DNA of 64,000 bases from Marinimicrococcus sp033875255 (GTDB lineage Bacteria; Pseudomonadota; Alphaproteobacteria; Geminicoccales; Geminicoccaceae). The stretch lies in contig JAWZSN010000004.1 of NCBI GenBank assembly GCA_033875255.1, forward strand, positions 1 to 64,000. The letters run 5' to 3'. Under the pieces are notes generated by a model. That model was not told the DNA's origin. It saw only the letters and a list, made by a program, of their open reading frames with translations, and did no database searches. The position numbers were made by a program, and so were the translations under genes. Below, piece by piece: positions 18,722 through 27,239 of this stretch; within the stretch, counting starts at the first letter, position 1; the number at the start of each line of letters is the position of its first letter.

Positions 18722-19186
18722 CTACTCGATGATCATGAGAGGCTCGCCGTACTCCACCGGGGCGGCGTTCTCAATGAAGATCTTGGTGACCCGGCCGCTG
18801 CGCGGCGCGCGGATCGAGTTCATCACCTTCATGGCCTCGATGATGAGCAGGGTGGCGCCCTCGTGCACCTCCTGGCCGACGGTCACGAAGGGCGGCGAGC
18901 CCGGCTCGCCGGCCAGATAGGCGGTGCCGACCATGGGCGAGGTGATGACGCCCGGATGGGCGGCGTCGCTGACGGGTGCGGGCTCGGCCGCGGGGGCCGG
19001 GGCTGCCGCCTGGAGCTGCGGCGCGTGCTGGTGCACCGGCGCCGATACCTCCATGACGGTCTGGATCTGCTTGGCGACGCGGATCTTCGCCTCGCCCTGG
19101 CCGATCTCGATCTCGGTGAGCCCGGTGCGCTGGAGGAGCTCGGCGAGCTGGGCGATATAGTCGATGTCGATTTCGAGCTTGGACAT
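18722..19186 (-). CDS. accB: Biotin carboxyl carrier protein of acetyl-CoA carboxylase
   Basis: Carries biotin between AccC and the carboxyltransferase. It has 154 residues from the ATG at 19186, preceded by AGGAAAG about five bases away; a longer frame to 19219 lacks such a site. An N-terminal helix (SKLEIDIDYIAQLAELLQR) is followed by a Pro/Ala-rich linker (about 45-75) and a biotinyl domain whose modified Lys120 lies in IEAMKVMN. It is the first gene of the accBC pair, 32 bases after aroQ. Confidence 0.97.
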   Translation of the reverse strand: MSKLEIDIDYIAQLAELLQRTGLTEIEIGQGEAKIRVAKQIQTVMEVSAPVHQHAPQLQAAAPAPAAEPAPVSDAAHPGVITSPMVGTAYLAGEPGSPPFVTVGQEVHEGATLLIIEAMKVMNSIRAPRSGRVTKIFIENAAPVEYGEPLMIIE

Positions 19187-19218
19187 GTCTTTCCTGCTCG
19201 GCTTCCCGTTCCGGGCCA

Positions 19219-19668
19219 TCAGCCGGCGGCCGCGGCGAGCCTCGCGCGCAGCGCCTGCAACGCGATTCTGTAGCCTTCGCTGCCGAGGCCGCAGATCACT
19301 CCCGTGGCGGCGAGCGACACGTAGGAATGGTGGCGGAAGGCCTCGCGGCGATAGATGTTGGAGAGGTGGACCTCGAGAATCGGGCCCTCGAAGGCGCGCA
19401 GCGCATCGTGCAGCGCGAGGGAGGTGTGCGAGTAGGCGCCGGCATTGACGAGAAGGCCGGCCGCCGTGCCGCGGGCCTCATGGACCCAGTCGACCAGCAC
19501 GCCCTCGTGATTGCTCTGGCGGAAATCGACCCGCAGCCCCAGCGTCTCGCCTTCCCGCTCGCACAGGCGACGCACGTCGTCGAGCGTCTCGCGGCCGTAC
19601 AGCTCGGGCTCGCGCTGACCGAGCAGGTTGAGGTTCGGTCCGTTGAGGACGAGGATCGAAGGGAGCAT
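19219..19668 (-). CDS. aroQ: 3-dehydroquinate dehydratase, type II
   Basis: Dehydrates 3-dehydroquinate in the shikimate pathway. It has 149 residues from the Met at 19668 (MLPSILVLNGPNLNLLGQRE). The catalytic Tyr24 lies in ELYGRETLDD, the substrate loop RQSNHEG is at 50-56, NAGAYSHTSLAL is near 75-86, and HLSNIYRREAFRHHSY carries the conserved His101. The aroQ-accB-accC order is common in alphaproteobacteria. Confidence 0.97.
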   Translation of the reverse strand: MLPSILVLNGPNLNLLGQREPELYGRETLDDVRRLCEREGETLGLRVDFRQSNHEGVLVDWVHEARGTAAGLLVNAGAYSHTSLALHDALRAFEGPILEVHLSNIYRREAFRHHSYVSLAATGVICGLGSEGYRIALQALRARLAAAAG

Positions 19669-19812
19669 GCGCTGTTCCGCTGCGGGCGCGCGGGCAGGCA
19701 GTGCCGAAGCACCCGCGCGCGCCAGGACACAATGTCCGCCTGTCGCGAACAAAGCGTCGCGCTTATACCACGCTGCGACGGTCGCGCAACGGGCAGCGTT
19801 CGCCGGCAGCGT

Positions 19813-20577
19813 TCATGCCGTGCCGCCGGCGCACGGCTCGCGCGCCGGCTCGGCCACCGGCTGTTCCGGCACGAACGGCCGCCAGCTCCAGCCGTCGAGA
19901 CGCTCGAGGGGCTGGAAGCGCGCCTTGTAGACCATCTTGCGGCTGCCGGCGATCCAGTAGCCCAGATAGACATAGGGCAGGCCGAGCTCGCGGGCCCGCT
20001 GGATGTGCCAGAGGATCGCGTAGGTGCCCAGCGAACGGCCGGCATCCTCCGGCTCGAAGAACTTGTAGACACCGGACAGGCCGCTGCCGAGGAAGTCGGT
20101 GAGGCTTACCGCGGTGAGCGTTCCGTCGGGCTCGCGGAACTCCACGAGCCGGGTGCCGCGGGCCGCCTGCTCGACCATCTCGCCATAGTCGGCGCGGCTC
20201 ATCCGCACCATGCCGCCGTCGCCGTGCCTGGCCCGCAGATAGCGGTGGAACAGCGCGTACTGCTCGTCGGTGGCGACCGGCGGCAGCTCGGTTGCGACCA
20301 GCGACGCGTTGCGCTGGGCGATGCGGCGGAAGGTGCGGCCCGGCCGGAAGCCCGCCACCACGATGCGCACCGGCACGCAGGCCGAGCAGCCGGGGCAGGC
20401 GGGGCGGTAGAGAAAGCGCTGGCTGCGGCGAAAGCCCGTCTCGGTGAAGAGATCGAGCCCGTCATCCGCGGCCTTGGGATCGATGAGGGTCACGAGCCGC
20501 CGCTCGCTGCGCCCGGGCAGATAGGGGCACGGCGTCAGGTCCGTGGCGTAGAACTTGCGTAACGGCGATTGTTGCAA
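19813..20577 (-). CDS. bpt: Aspartate/glutamate leucyltransferase
   Basis: An aminoacyl-tRNA-protein transferase related to eukaryotic ATE1 that attaches Leu to N-terminal Asp or Glu, creating an N-degron. It has 254 residues. N-terminal ATE domain: TPCPYLPGRSERRLVTL and FRRSQRFLYRPACPGCSACVPVRI, with the clustered cysteines of the family. C-terminal domain: VSLTDFLGSGLSGVYKFFEP, SLGTYAILWHIQRARELGLPYVYLGYWI and KMVYKARFQPLE. It lies upstream of aroQ on the same strand, separated by 144 bases. Confidence 0.94.
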   Translation of the reverse strand: MQQSPLRKFYATDLTPCPYLPGRSERRLVTLIDPKAADDGLDLFTETGFRRSQRFLYRPACPGCSACVPVRIVVAGFRPGRTFRRIAQRNASLVATELPPVATDEQYALFHRYLRARHGDGGMVRMSRADYGEMVEQAARGTRLVEFREPDGTLTAVSLTDFLGSGLSGVYKFFEPEDAGRSLGTYAILWHIQRARELGLPYVYLGYWIAGSRKMVYKARFQPLERLDGWSWRPFVPEQPVAEPAREPCAGGTA

Positions 20578-20640
20578 CGCGCAGCGCGCCCCGCGGCAAA
20601 AGGCTCATCAAGAGGCAAGTGTGGCCGGCGGCCGGGCCGA

Positions 20641-21507
20641 TCAAGCCCGCGCCGCTTCCCGCACATGCTCGGCCATGGCACCGACGAACCGTCCGAGCAG
20701 CGCCTGGGTGTGCGCGAACCCGTCGCCGGCGGCGATGCCGCCCTCGTCGAGATAGAGCCGCCGGTTCACCTCGATCTGGATGCTGTGGCGGTTGCGGGCG
20801 GGATCGCCGTAGCGGGCCACCAGCTCGGCGCCCTTGAAGGGCTCGTTGATGGCGACCTCGAGACCCTCGCCGCGCAGGAACGAGACCGCCTGCTCCATGA
20901 AGGAGGCGCCGGCGCTGGTGCCGTCGCGGTCGCTCAGCACGATGTCCGGGCGGGCCACGCCCGGCCCCTCCTTGTCGACGCTGGTGCTCATCGGCCGCAT
21001 CGAGTGGCAGTCGATATGCCAGACCCCGCCGAACCGTTCGGCAATGCCGTCGAGCAGGGCCGCCAGCGCCGTGTGATAGGGCTCGTAGAACGAGTCGATC
21101 CGCCGGCGCACCTCCCCGGCGGTGAGCTTGCGGTCGTAGATCGGCGTGTCGGGGGCGGCGAGGCGCCAGATCAGCCCCTTGCCCAGCTCGCTCTTCTCGC
21201 CCGGCGCCAGCGGCCCGTCCCATCTGTCGGCGAGAAGGGCCGGGTCGAGATCGCCCAGCGAGCGGTTGGGATCGATATAGACCCGCGGGAAGAGCGCTGC
21301 CAGCAGCGGCGCGCCGTGCTCGGGCGCGGCGCCGAAGAGCTCGTCCACGAGGCTGTCCTGGGTGCGCCGCACCGCCACCTCGTCCGCCGCCGGCGCGAAG
21401 TCCTCCGGCCATTGGGTGCCGCTGTGCGGGCTGTCGAAGACCAGCGGCACGAGGCTCGCTCGCGGTGCGGTGAGCCGCAGGACGCCAGGGAGCTCGCGAT
21501 CTTCCAT
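20641..21507 (-). CDS. N-formylglutamate amidohydrolase family protein
   Basis: A zinc hydrolase of the FGase family, whose best-known member HutG splits N-formylglutamate to formate and glutamate. It has 288 residues. Visible: LVFDSPHSGTQWPEDF, FPRVYIDPNRSLGDLDPALLAD, the RxxDxFYEPYH segment (RRRIDSFYEPYHTALAALLDGIAERF), VWHIDCHSMRP with putative metal ligands, and a C-terminal HSIQIEVNRRLYLDEGG. It starts three bases after the ATPase gene of the peptide transporter, so it is co-translated with it. No other hut gene is nearby, so histidine degradation is unlikely. Hydrolysis of an imported N-acylated amino acid or peptide is a better guess, but the true substrate is unknown. Confidence 0.85.
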   Translation of the reverse strand: MEDRELPGVLRLTAPRASLVPLVFDSPHSGTQWPEDFAPAADEVAVRRTQDSLVDELFGAAPEHGAPLLAALFPRVYIDPNRSLGDLDPALLADRWDGPLAPGEKSELGKGLIWRLAAPDTPIYDRKLTAGEVRRRIDSFYEPYHTALAALLDGIAERFGGVWHIDCHSMRPMSTSVDKEGPGVARPDIVLSDRDGTSAGASFMEQAVSFLRGEGLEVAINEPFKGAELVARYGDPARNRHSIQIEVNRRLYLDEGGIAAGDGFAHTQALLGRFVGAMAEHVREAARA

Positions 21508-21510
21508 GAA

Positions 21511-22509
21511 TCAGGCCTCGTCGTTGAGATGGCAGGCGGAGACCCGGCCGGGCGCGATCTCCTTGAGCGCTGGCCGCTCGGTGCGGCAGCGCGGCATGGC
21601 GAAGGGGCAGCGCGGGTGGAAGTGGCAGCCCGGCGGCGGATCGATGGGTGAGGGGATCTCGCCCTTGATTGCCGCAAAGCTGCGCTTGCCGGGGGTGACG
21701 CGCGGCACCTCGGCGAGCAGCGCCTGGGTGTAGGGGTGGTTGGGCGCCTTGAACAGCTCGTCGGTGGGCGAGCTCTCGACCACGCGCCCCAGATACATGA
21801 TCACGATGCGGTCGGAGATATGCTCGACCACGCCGAGGTCATGACTGATGAAGAGATACGTCAGATCAAACTCTTCACGCAAGTCCATGAAGAGATTGAT
21901 GACCTGCGCCTGGATCGAGACGTCGAGCGCGGCGATCGCCTCGTCGCACACGAGGAAGTCCGGCTTGACGGCCAGGGCCCGGGCGATGCCGATGCGCTGC
22001 CGCTGGCCACCCGAGAACTGGTGCGGGTAGCGCTTGGCGAAGGACGGGTCGAGCCCGACCTTCTGCATGATCTCGGCCACGTAGCCGTCGCGCTCGCCGC
22101 GCCGCACGAGGCCGTGCACCGCCGGCGCCTCGCCGATGATCTCGTTGACCCGCATGCGCGGGTTGAGGCAGGCGAAGGGGTCCTGGAAGATCATCTGGAT
22201 CTTGAGCGCCGCCTCGCGCGCCTGCGCGCCCTTGAGGCCGCCGATCTCACGGCCGCGAAAGCGCACGGTGCCTTCGCTGGCCGCATGGATTCCGGCCACC
22301 ACCCGGCCCAGCGTGCTCTTGCCGCAGCCCGATTCGCCCACCAGGCCGACCACCTCGCGGTCGTTGACGGAGAGCGACACGCCGTCGACCGCGTGCACGG
22401 TCACGGGCCGGTTCTTCGCCCCCAGCATGTTGGCGAGCCGCTCGGCCGAGTCGAGCTGGCGGGTGAAGCGCTTGGAGACGTTGTCCAGCGCGATGATGGG
22501 TTCGCTCAT
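21511..22509 (-). CDS. Oligopeptide ABC transporter ATP-binding protein (DppF/OppF type)
   Basis: A protein of 332 residues from the ATG at 22509. Walker A is GESGCGKST, the Q-loop is IFQDPFACLNPRMR, the signature is FSGGQRQR, and Walker B is FLVCDEAIAALD (the usual Pro of DEP is Ala; the catalytic Glu is kept). The H-loop lies in LFISHDLGVVEH. The C-terminal oligopeptide-transporter domain with CHFHPRCPFAMPRCRTERP is present. Its start overlaps the stop of the partner ATPase by one base. An unusually long segment between N-terminus and Walker A (NMLGAKNRPVTVHAVDGV) is typical of the F-type subunit. Confidence 0.95.
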   Translation of the reverse strand: MSEPIIALDNVSKRFTRQLDSAERLANMLGAKNRPVTVHAVDGVSLSVNDREVVGLVGESGCGKSTLGRVVAGIHAASEGTVRFRGREIGGLKGAQAREAALKIQMIFQDPFACLNPRMRVNEIIGEAPAVHGLVRRGERDGYVAEIMQKVGLDPSFAKRYPHQFSGGQRQRIGIARALAVKPDFLVCDEAIAALDVSIQAQVINLFMDLREEFDLTYLFISHDLGVVEHISDRIVIMYLGRVVESSPTDELFKAPNHPYTQALLAEVPRVTPGKRSFAAIKGEIPSPIDPPPGCHFHPRCPFAMPRCRTERPALKEIAPGRVSACHLNDEA

Positions 22510-23480
22510 CAGGCCGTCTCGAGAGGATGGAAGCAGCGGGCGGTGCGGCCGGGCAGGATCTCGGTCTCCGCCGGCTCGGCGAGGCAGACATCGTCGGCGC
22601 GCGGGCAGCGCGGCCGGAACGGGCAGCCCTGCGGCAGCGCGGCCAGCGAGGGCGCCATGCCGGGGATCTGGCGCAGGCGCTCGCCCCTGGCGTTGGCCGA
22701 GGGCACGCTGTCGAGCAGGCCGCGGGCATAGGGGTGGAGCGGCCGCTGGACGACGTCGCCGACCGGTCCCTGCTCGACGATCCGGCCCGCATACATCACC
22801 GCGATGCGGTCGGCGAGGCCGGAGACCACGGCCAGATCGTGGGTCACCCAGATCAGCGCCGTCCCGGTCTCGGCGCAAAGCTTTTGCACCTCGAAGAGAA
22901 TCTGCGCCTGGATGGTGACGTCGAGGGCCGTGGTGGGCTCGTCGGCGATGATCAGGTCGGGGCTGTGCAGCAGGGCGATGGCGATCGCCACGCGCTGCCG
23001 CATGCCGCCGGAGAGCTGGTGCGGGTAGCTCTTGAGCCGTTCCTCGGGCGAGGGGATGCCGACTTTGGCCAGCGCCTCCACGCAGCGCTCGCGGGCCTTG
23101 CGCTCGTCGATCGTCTCGTGGGCCCGGATCGCCTCGATCATCTGCGTGTCGATGCGCAGAACCGGATTGAGGGTCATCATCGGGTCCTGGAAGATCATGG
23201 CGATCCGCCGGCCGCGCAGCGCCCTGAGGCGCTCCTCGCCGGCCCCCACGAGCTCCTCGCCCTTGAAGCGGACCGAGCCCTCGACGATGCGGCCGGGCGC
23301 GTCGACGAGGCCCAGGATCGAGAAGCCGGTGATGGACTTGCCCGAGCCGCTCTCGCCCACGAGCCCCAGGATCTCGCCGCGGGCGAGGCTGAAGCTCACC
23401 CCGTCCACGGCCTTGAGGGTACCCGCCTTGGTGAAGAACCAGGTCTTGAGGCCCTCGACGGACAGAACCGTGTCGGTCAT
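22509..23480 (-). CDS. Oligopeptide ABC transporter ATP-binding protein (DppD/OppD type)
   Basis: A protein of 323 residues from the ATG at 23480. Walker A GESGSGKS, Q-loop IFQDPMMTLNPVLR, signature LSGGMRQR, Walker B LIIADEPTTALD and H-loop IWVTHDLAVV are all intact. The C-terminal Cys-containing oligopeptide-transporter motif (CPFRPRCPRADDVCLAEP) is present. It overlaps the permease gene before it by four bases and the second ATPase after it by one. Confidence 0.96.
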   Translation of the reverse strand: MTDTVLSVEGLKTWFFTKAGTLKAVDGVSFSLARGEILGLVGESGSGKSITGFSILGLVDAPGRIVEGSVRFKGEELVGAGEERLRALRGRRIAMIFQDPMMTLNPVLRIDTQMIEAIRAHETIDERKARERCVEALAKVGIPSPEERLKSYPHQLSGGMRQRVAIAIALLHSPDLIIADEPTTALDVTIQAQILFEVQKLCAETGTALIWVTHDLAVVSGLADRIAVMYAGRIVEQGPVGDVVQRPLHPYARGLLDSVPSANARGERLRQIPGMAPSLAALPQGCPFRPRCPRADDVCLAEPAETEILPGRTARCFHPLETA

Positions 23481-24379
23481 CGGCGCAGCCTCGGATTCAT
23501 GACGTCGCGGAGCTGGTCCCCGACCAGATTGATGCAGACGATGGCGATCAGCAGCGCCACGCCGGGATAGACGCTGATCCAGTAGTCGCCGGAGAGCAGG
23601 TAGCCGTAGCCCTCGGCGATCAGCAGGCCGAGCGAAGGCTCGGTCACCGGCACGCCCACGCCGAGGAAGGAGAGGGTGGCCTCGAGCGCGATGGCGTGCG
23701 CCACCTGCACCGTCGCCACGACGATCAGCGGCGGCAGGCAGTTGGGCAGGAGATGGCGAAACAGCACCCGCCGGTCGCCCAGCGCCAGGCAGCGCGCCGC
23801 CTCGATATACTCCTTTTGCCGCTCGACCAGGGCCGAGCCGCGGATCGTCCGGGCATAGTAGGCCCACTGCACGATGATCAGCGCGATCACCACCTTGTCG
23901 ACGCCGCGGCCGAGCACGGCCAGGAGGATCAGCGCCACGAGGATGGCGGGAAAGCTCAGCTGCAGGTCGACCACCCGCATCACCAGCGATTCGACGCGCC
24001 CGCCGTAATAGGCGGCGAGCAGGCCCACGGAGCTGCCCACCAGCAGGGCCACCACGGTGCTCATGGCGCCGACGCCCAGGGAGGTGCGCAGGCCGTAGAT
24101 GATGCCCGAGAGCATGTCGCGGCCCTGGTCGTCGGTGCCGAGCCAGTAGGTGAAGCCCCAGCCGCCGGCGCTGCCCGGTGGCAGCCGTCCGTCCATGATG
24201 TCGAGCTGGCCGAGATCGTAGGGGTTCTGCGGGGTGATCAGCGGCGCGAAAACCGCCGCCAGGACGATCACCACGAAGCCCAGCAGGCCCACCAGAGCGA
24301 GCTTGCTCTCGGCGAACTCGCGGGCGAAGCGGGCGGCCGGGCTGTCGGCGCGGCGCCGGGGGGTGCTGGCGGCGCTCAT
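23477..24379 (-). CDS. Peptide ABC transporter permease (DppC/OppC type)
   Basis: An inner-membrane permease of 300 residues from the ATG at 24379. One N-terminal transmembrane helix (LALVGLLGFVVIVLAAVFAPLI) is followed by the family signature FTYWLGTDDQGRDMLSGIIYGLRTSL and five further hydrophobic segments. The EAA loop is EAARCLALGDRRVLFRHLLPN, and SLGLLIAEGYGYLLSG..WISVYPGVAL is also typical. It overlaps both neighbours by four bases. Confidence 0.96.
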   Translation of the reverse strand: MSAASTPRRRADSPAARFAREFAESKLALVGLLGFVVIVLAAVFAPLITPQNPYDLGQLDIMDGRLPPGSAGGWGFTYWLGTDDQGRDMLSGIIYGLRTSLGVGAMSTVVALLVGSSVGLLAAYYGGRVESLVMRVVDLQLSFPAILVALILLAVLGRGVDKVVIALIIVQWAYYARTIRGSALVERQKEYIEAARCLALGDRRVLFRHLLPNCLPPLIVVATVQVAHAIALEATLSFLGVGVPVTEPSLGLLIAEGYGYLLSGDYWISVYPGVALLIAIVCINLVGDQLRDVMNPRLRR

Positions 24380-25353
24380 CCCTGACGGTCCGCGAGCCGG
24401 ACCCGCGGATCGAGCGCCGAATAGGCGACGTCGACCACGAGGTTGATGAGGATGAAGATGAACACGGTGAGCATCAGATAGGCCACGACGACGGGCCGGT
24501 CGAGCAGCACGATGCTGTCGATCAGCAGCTTGCCCATCCCCGGCCAGGCGAACACGGTCTCGGTCACCACCGCAAAGGCGATGACGCTGCCGAACTCGAG
24601 GCCCAGCACGGTGACGACCGGGATGAGGATGTTCTTGAGCATGTGCACGAGCACGATGCGGCGCGAGCTCACGCCTTTGGCGCGGGCGAACTTCACATAA
24701 TCCATGAGCGCCACCTCGCGCGTTCCGGCCCGGGTCAGGCGGATCACCAGCGAGGTCTTGAAGAGCGCCAGGTTGAGCGCCGGCAGGATCATGTGGGAAA
24801 GGCCATCGAGCGTCAAAAAGCTGACGCGAAAGCCCAAAAGCTCGACGGTCTCGCCGCGGCCGCCGGACGGCAGCCAGCCGAGGATGACCGCAAAGATCAT
24901 GATGAGCATCATGCCCTGCCAGAAATTGGGCAGGCTGAAGCCGAAGATCGAGCCGGTCATGATGGCCCGGCCGGAGAGCTTCTCGGGATGCAGGCCGGCC
25001 CACATGCCGAGCGGCACGCCCAGAAAGATGGCCAGCAGCATCGCGAAGACGGCGAGCTCGAACGTGGCCGGCAGCCGGTCGAGGATGAGATCGAGGGCCG
25101 GCATGTTGTGCACGAAGCTGCGGCCGAGGTCGCCCTGCACGGCGTTGCCGAGGAAGGTCAGGAACTGCTCCCACAGCGGCCGGTCGAGGCCGAGCCGCGC
25201 CGTGGCGGCAGCGATCTCCGCCTGGTCGGCGTCGGGCGATATCAACACGTCGATCGGGTTGCCGACCGCGTAGATGCCGATGAAGACGAGGACGGCCATC
25301 ACGAAGAGCGTGAGCATGGCCTGTCCGAAGCGGCGGATGAGATAGACGAGCAC
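24376..25353 (-). CDS. Peptide ABC transporter permease (DppB/OppB type)
   Basis: An inner-membrane permease of 325 residues. N-terminus VYLIRRFGQAMLTLFVMAVLVF, then a periplasmic segment with a DRPLWEQFLTFLGNAVQGDLGRSF-type stretch and the five-helix core. The EAA loop is REVALMDYVKFARAKGVSSRRIVLVHMLKN. LARLGLDRPLWEQF is the usual DppB loop. It is separated from the binding-protein gene by a 49-bp gap containing a strong hairpin. Confidence 0.96.
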   Translation of the reverse strand: MLVYLIRRFGQAMLTLFVMAVLVFIGIYAVGNPIDVLISPDADQAEIAAATARLGLDRPLWEQFLTFLGNAVQGDLGRSFVHNMPALDLILDRLPATFELAVFAMLLAIFLGVPLGMWAGLHPEKLSGRAIMTGSIFGFSLPNFWQGMMLIMIFAVILGWLPSGGRGETVELLGFRVSFLTLDGLSHMILPALNLALFKTSLVIRLTRAGTREVALMDYVKFARAKGVSSRRIVLVHMLKNILIPVVTVLGLEFGSVIAFAVVTETVFAWPGMGKLLIDSIVLLDRPVVVAYLMLTVFIFILINLVVDVAYSALDPRVRLADRQG

Positions 25354-25365
25354 GGGCGATCCAGG

Positions 25366-25394
25366 GCGGGAGGCGGCGCCGGGCCGCCTCCCGC
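25366..25394 (-). promoter_or_regulatory. Intra-operon 12-bp hairpin
   Basis: GCGGGAGGCGGC (25366-25377) and GCCGCCTCCCGC (25383-25394) form a perfect 12-bp stem with a 5-base loop, between the binding-protein stop and the permease start. There is no T-run on either strand. In many ABC operons such a stem at the 3' end of the binding-protein message protects it from exonucleases and partly terminates transcription, giving more binding protein than permease. That role is inferred here. Confidence 0.6.
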
Positions 25395-25402
25395 ACGAGG
25401 CT

Positions 25403-27004
25403 TCAGTTGACGGGCTTGACGTACATGGCGAGCGTGTACTGGTCCGCGCGGGGCTCGTAGCTGAGGCCCTTGCGGAACGCCCACGGCGTCACCTCGTAGT
25501 GCAGCGGGATGATGCCGTAGTCGTTCATGACGGCACGGCTGGCGGCCCGCAGCAGCTCCTCGCGCTTCTCGTCGTCGACGGTCTGGAGCGCCTCGGTCAG
25601 CAGCTTGTCCATCTCCGGGTTCGAGTACTCGCCCGGGTTGGTGGTGCCGTAGCCGCGCGACTTGTCGGGCGTCGCCGCCAGGCTCTTGAGCGGCGAGGAC
25701 ATCTCGCCGGTCGCAGCGCCCCAGCCGGCCAGGTACATGGTGAAGTCGACGGCGTTGCGGCGCTTGAAGAAGACCGGCGCGGTCGAGGCGTCGATGCTGG
25801 TCTTGATGCCGACGCGCGTGAAGAACTGGGCCACCGCCTGGGCCACCTTCTCGTCGTTCATGTAGCGGTCGTTGGGGGTGCCGATGACCAGCTCGAAGCC
25901 GTCCGGATAGCCGGCCTCGGCCAGCAGCTTCTTCGCGCCCTCGGGATCGTAGGCGGTGACCTTCAGCTCGGGGTCGCTGCCGAACATGCTCTCGGGCAGG
26001 AGCTGGGCCGCCGGCTCGGCGACGCCGCCCATGATGCGGTCGACGATGGCCTCGCGGTTGATCGCCTTGGAGAGCGCCTCGCGGACCCGCTTGTCCTGCA
26101 TCGGGTTCTTGCCGTCGGTCCCCTTCACGCCCGGGGTCTGATCGTGCTGGTCCATGTGCAGGTAGATGACGCGGTTCGAGAGGCCCTGGGCCACCTCGAT
26201 CGAGGCGTCGCTCCTGAGCCGCTCGAGGTCCTGGATCGGCGGGCTGTCGATCATGTCGACGTCACCCGAGAGCAGGGCCGCCACGCGCGGCGCCGGGCTC
26301 GTGATCGGCCGGAACACGACCTCGTCCCAGGCCGGCTGCTCGCCCCAGTAGGTCTCGTTGCGGGCCAGGACGATGCGGTCGCCCTTGGTGTAGCGCTCGA
26401 GCTTGAAGGGGCCGGTGCCGACCTGCTTGCCGGCGTTGAAGTCCTCGGTCTTGGGCCACTCGCCGGCGTACTCGCAACCGTCCTTCTTGAACTTCAGGTC
26501 CTGGGCGTCCTCGGGCGCCTGGATCACGCCCCAGGTCGAGAACTCGGTGGGCACCAGCGGATAGGGGCTGTCGGTCTTCACGATCAGCGTGTGCGGGTCG
26601 GGCGCCTGGGCGTCGGCAACGGCCTTGGTGTAGATCGTGAAGGAGGATGGGCTGTCCTTGACGTTGGGGATCCGGCACAGGGTCCAGATCACGTCCTGGG
26701 CCGTGAAGTCCTTGCCGTCGGTCCACTTCACGTCCTTGCGGAGCTTGAACTCCCAGGTCGTGTCGTCGACCGCCTTCCAGCTCTCGGCGAGGCCGGGCTC
26801 GAGGCGCTGGGCCGCGTCGGTGTTGACGAGGCTCTCGAAGATGTGGCGCCGGGTCTCGTTGTTGGGCCCAAGATTGTGGAAATGCGGATCCAGCGCGCTC
26901 GGCTCGGCGGCCGTCCCGATGGTCAGCGTCTCCGCCTGAGCGCCGCCGGCGAGTACCGTGATCGCAGCGCCCGTCAGCAGCGCAGTGGCAAGACGTCCAG
27001 TCAT
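25403..27004 (-). CDS. Peptide ABC transporter substrate-binding protein
   Basis: A periplasmic family 5 solute-binding protein of 533 residues. A signal peptide (about 1-24, GRLATALLTGAAITVLAGGAQA with an AQA-E cleavage site) precedes LTIGTAAEPSALDPHFHN. Conserved features are RHIFESLV, GLAESWKAVDDTTWEFKLRKDVKWTDG, GTGPFKLERYTKGDRIVL and REALSKAINREAIVD. There is no lipobox. It is the first gene of the five-gene transporter operon. The ligand class is peptide or opine-like; the amidohydrolase gene at the end of the operon is the only hint at the substrate. Confidence 0.95.
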   Translation of the reverse strand: MTGRLATALLTGAAITVLAGGAQAETLTIGTAAEPSALDPHFHNLGPNNETRRHIFESLVNTDAAQRLEPGLAESWKAVDDTTWEFKLRKDVKWTDGKDFTAQDVIWTLCRIPNVKDSPSSFTIYTKAVADAQAPDPHTLIVKTDSPYPLVPTEFSTWGVIQAPEDAQDLKFKKDGCEYAGEWPKTEDFNAGKQVGTGPFKLERYTKGDRIVLARNETYWGEQPAWDEVVFRPITSPAPRVAALLSGDVDMIDSPPIQDLERLRSDASIEVAQGLSNRVIYLHMDQHDQTPGVKGTDGKNPMQDKRVREALSKAINREAIVDRIMGGVAEPAAQLLPESMFGSDPELKVTAYDPEGAKKLLAEAGYPDGFELVIGTPNDRYMNDEKVAQAVAQFFTRVGIKTSIDASTAPVFFKRRNAVDFTMYLAGWGAATGEMSSPLKSLAATPDKSRGYGTTNPGEYSNPEMDKLLTEALQTVDDEKREELLRAASRAVMNDYGIIPLHYEVTPWAFRKGLSYEPRADQYTLAMYVKPVN

Positions 27005-27239
27005 CCCATTCTCCCTCGCGTGCCTAATCGCTCAAAACATGCCCAGCATTGCATTCCCTGCATGGGGCCCTCGGCCCGGCGCATATCAACACCAGCCCGC
27101 TCGCCTCCGCAAGCGGTCGCGAAGATGGGGAGCATCGCCTGCGGGGGGCGCGCCGAAAACGCGTGAGAGGTAACTTTTGGTTGTATTATCCGCTCTAAAC
27201 GTTCTATAGGAAGATCGACAGCAGGATCGGAGAACGAGA
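27005..27239. promoter_or_regulatory. Divergent promoter region, transporter / small membrane gene
   Basis: A 235-bp gap, AT-richer than its surroundings between 27165 and 27240. On the plus strand TTGTAT (27181-27186) and TATAGG (27205-27210) are 18 bases apart, and a GGAG (27229-27232) precedes the ATG at 27240. This is one of the more convincing sigma-70-like promoters in the window. The minus-strand promoter for the transporter must lie in the same gap but was not resolved. Confidence 0.5.
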
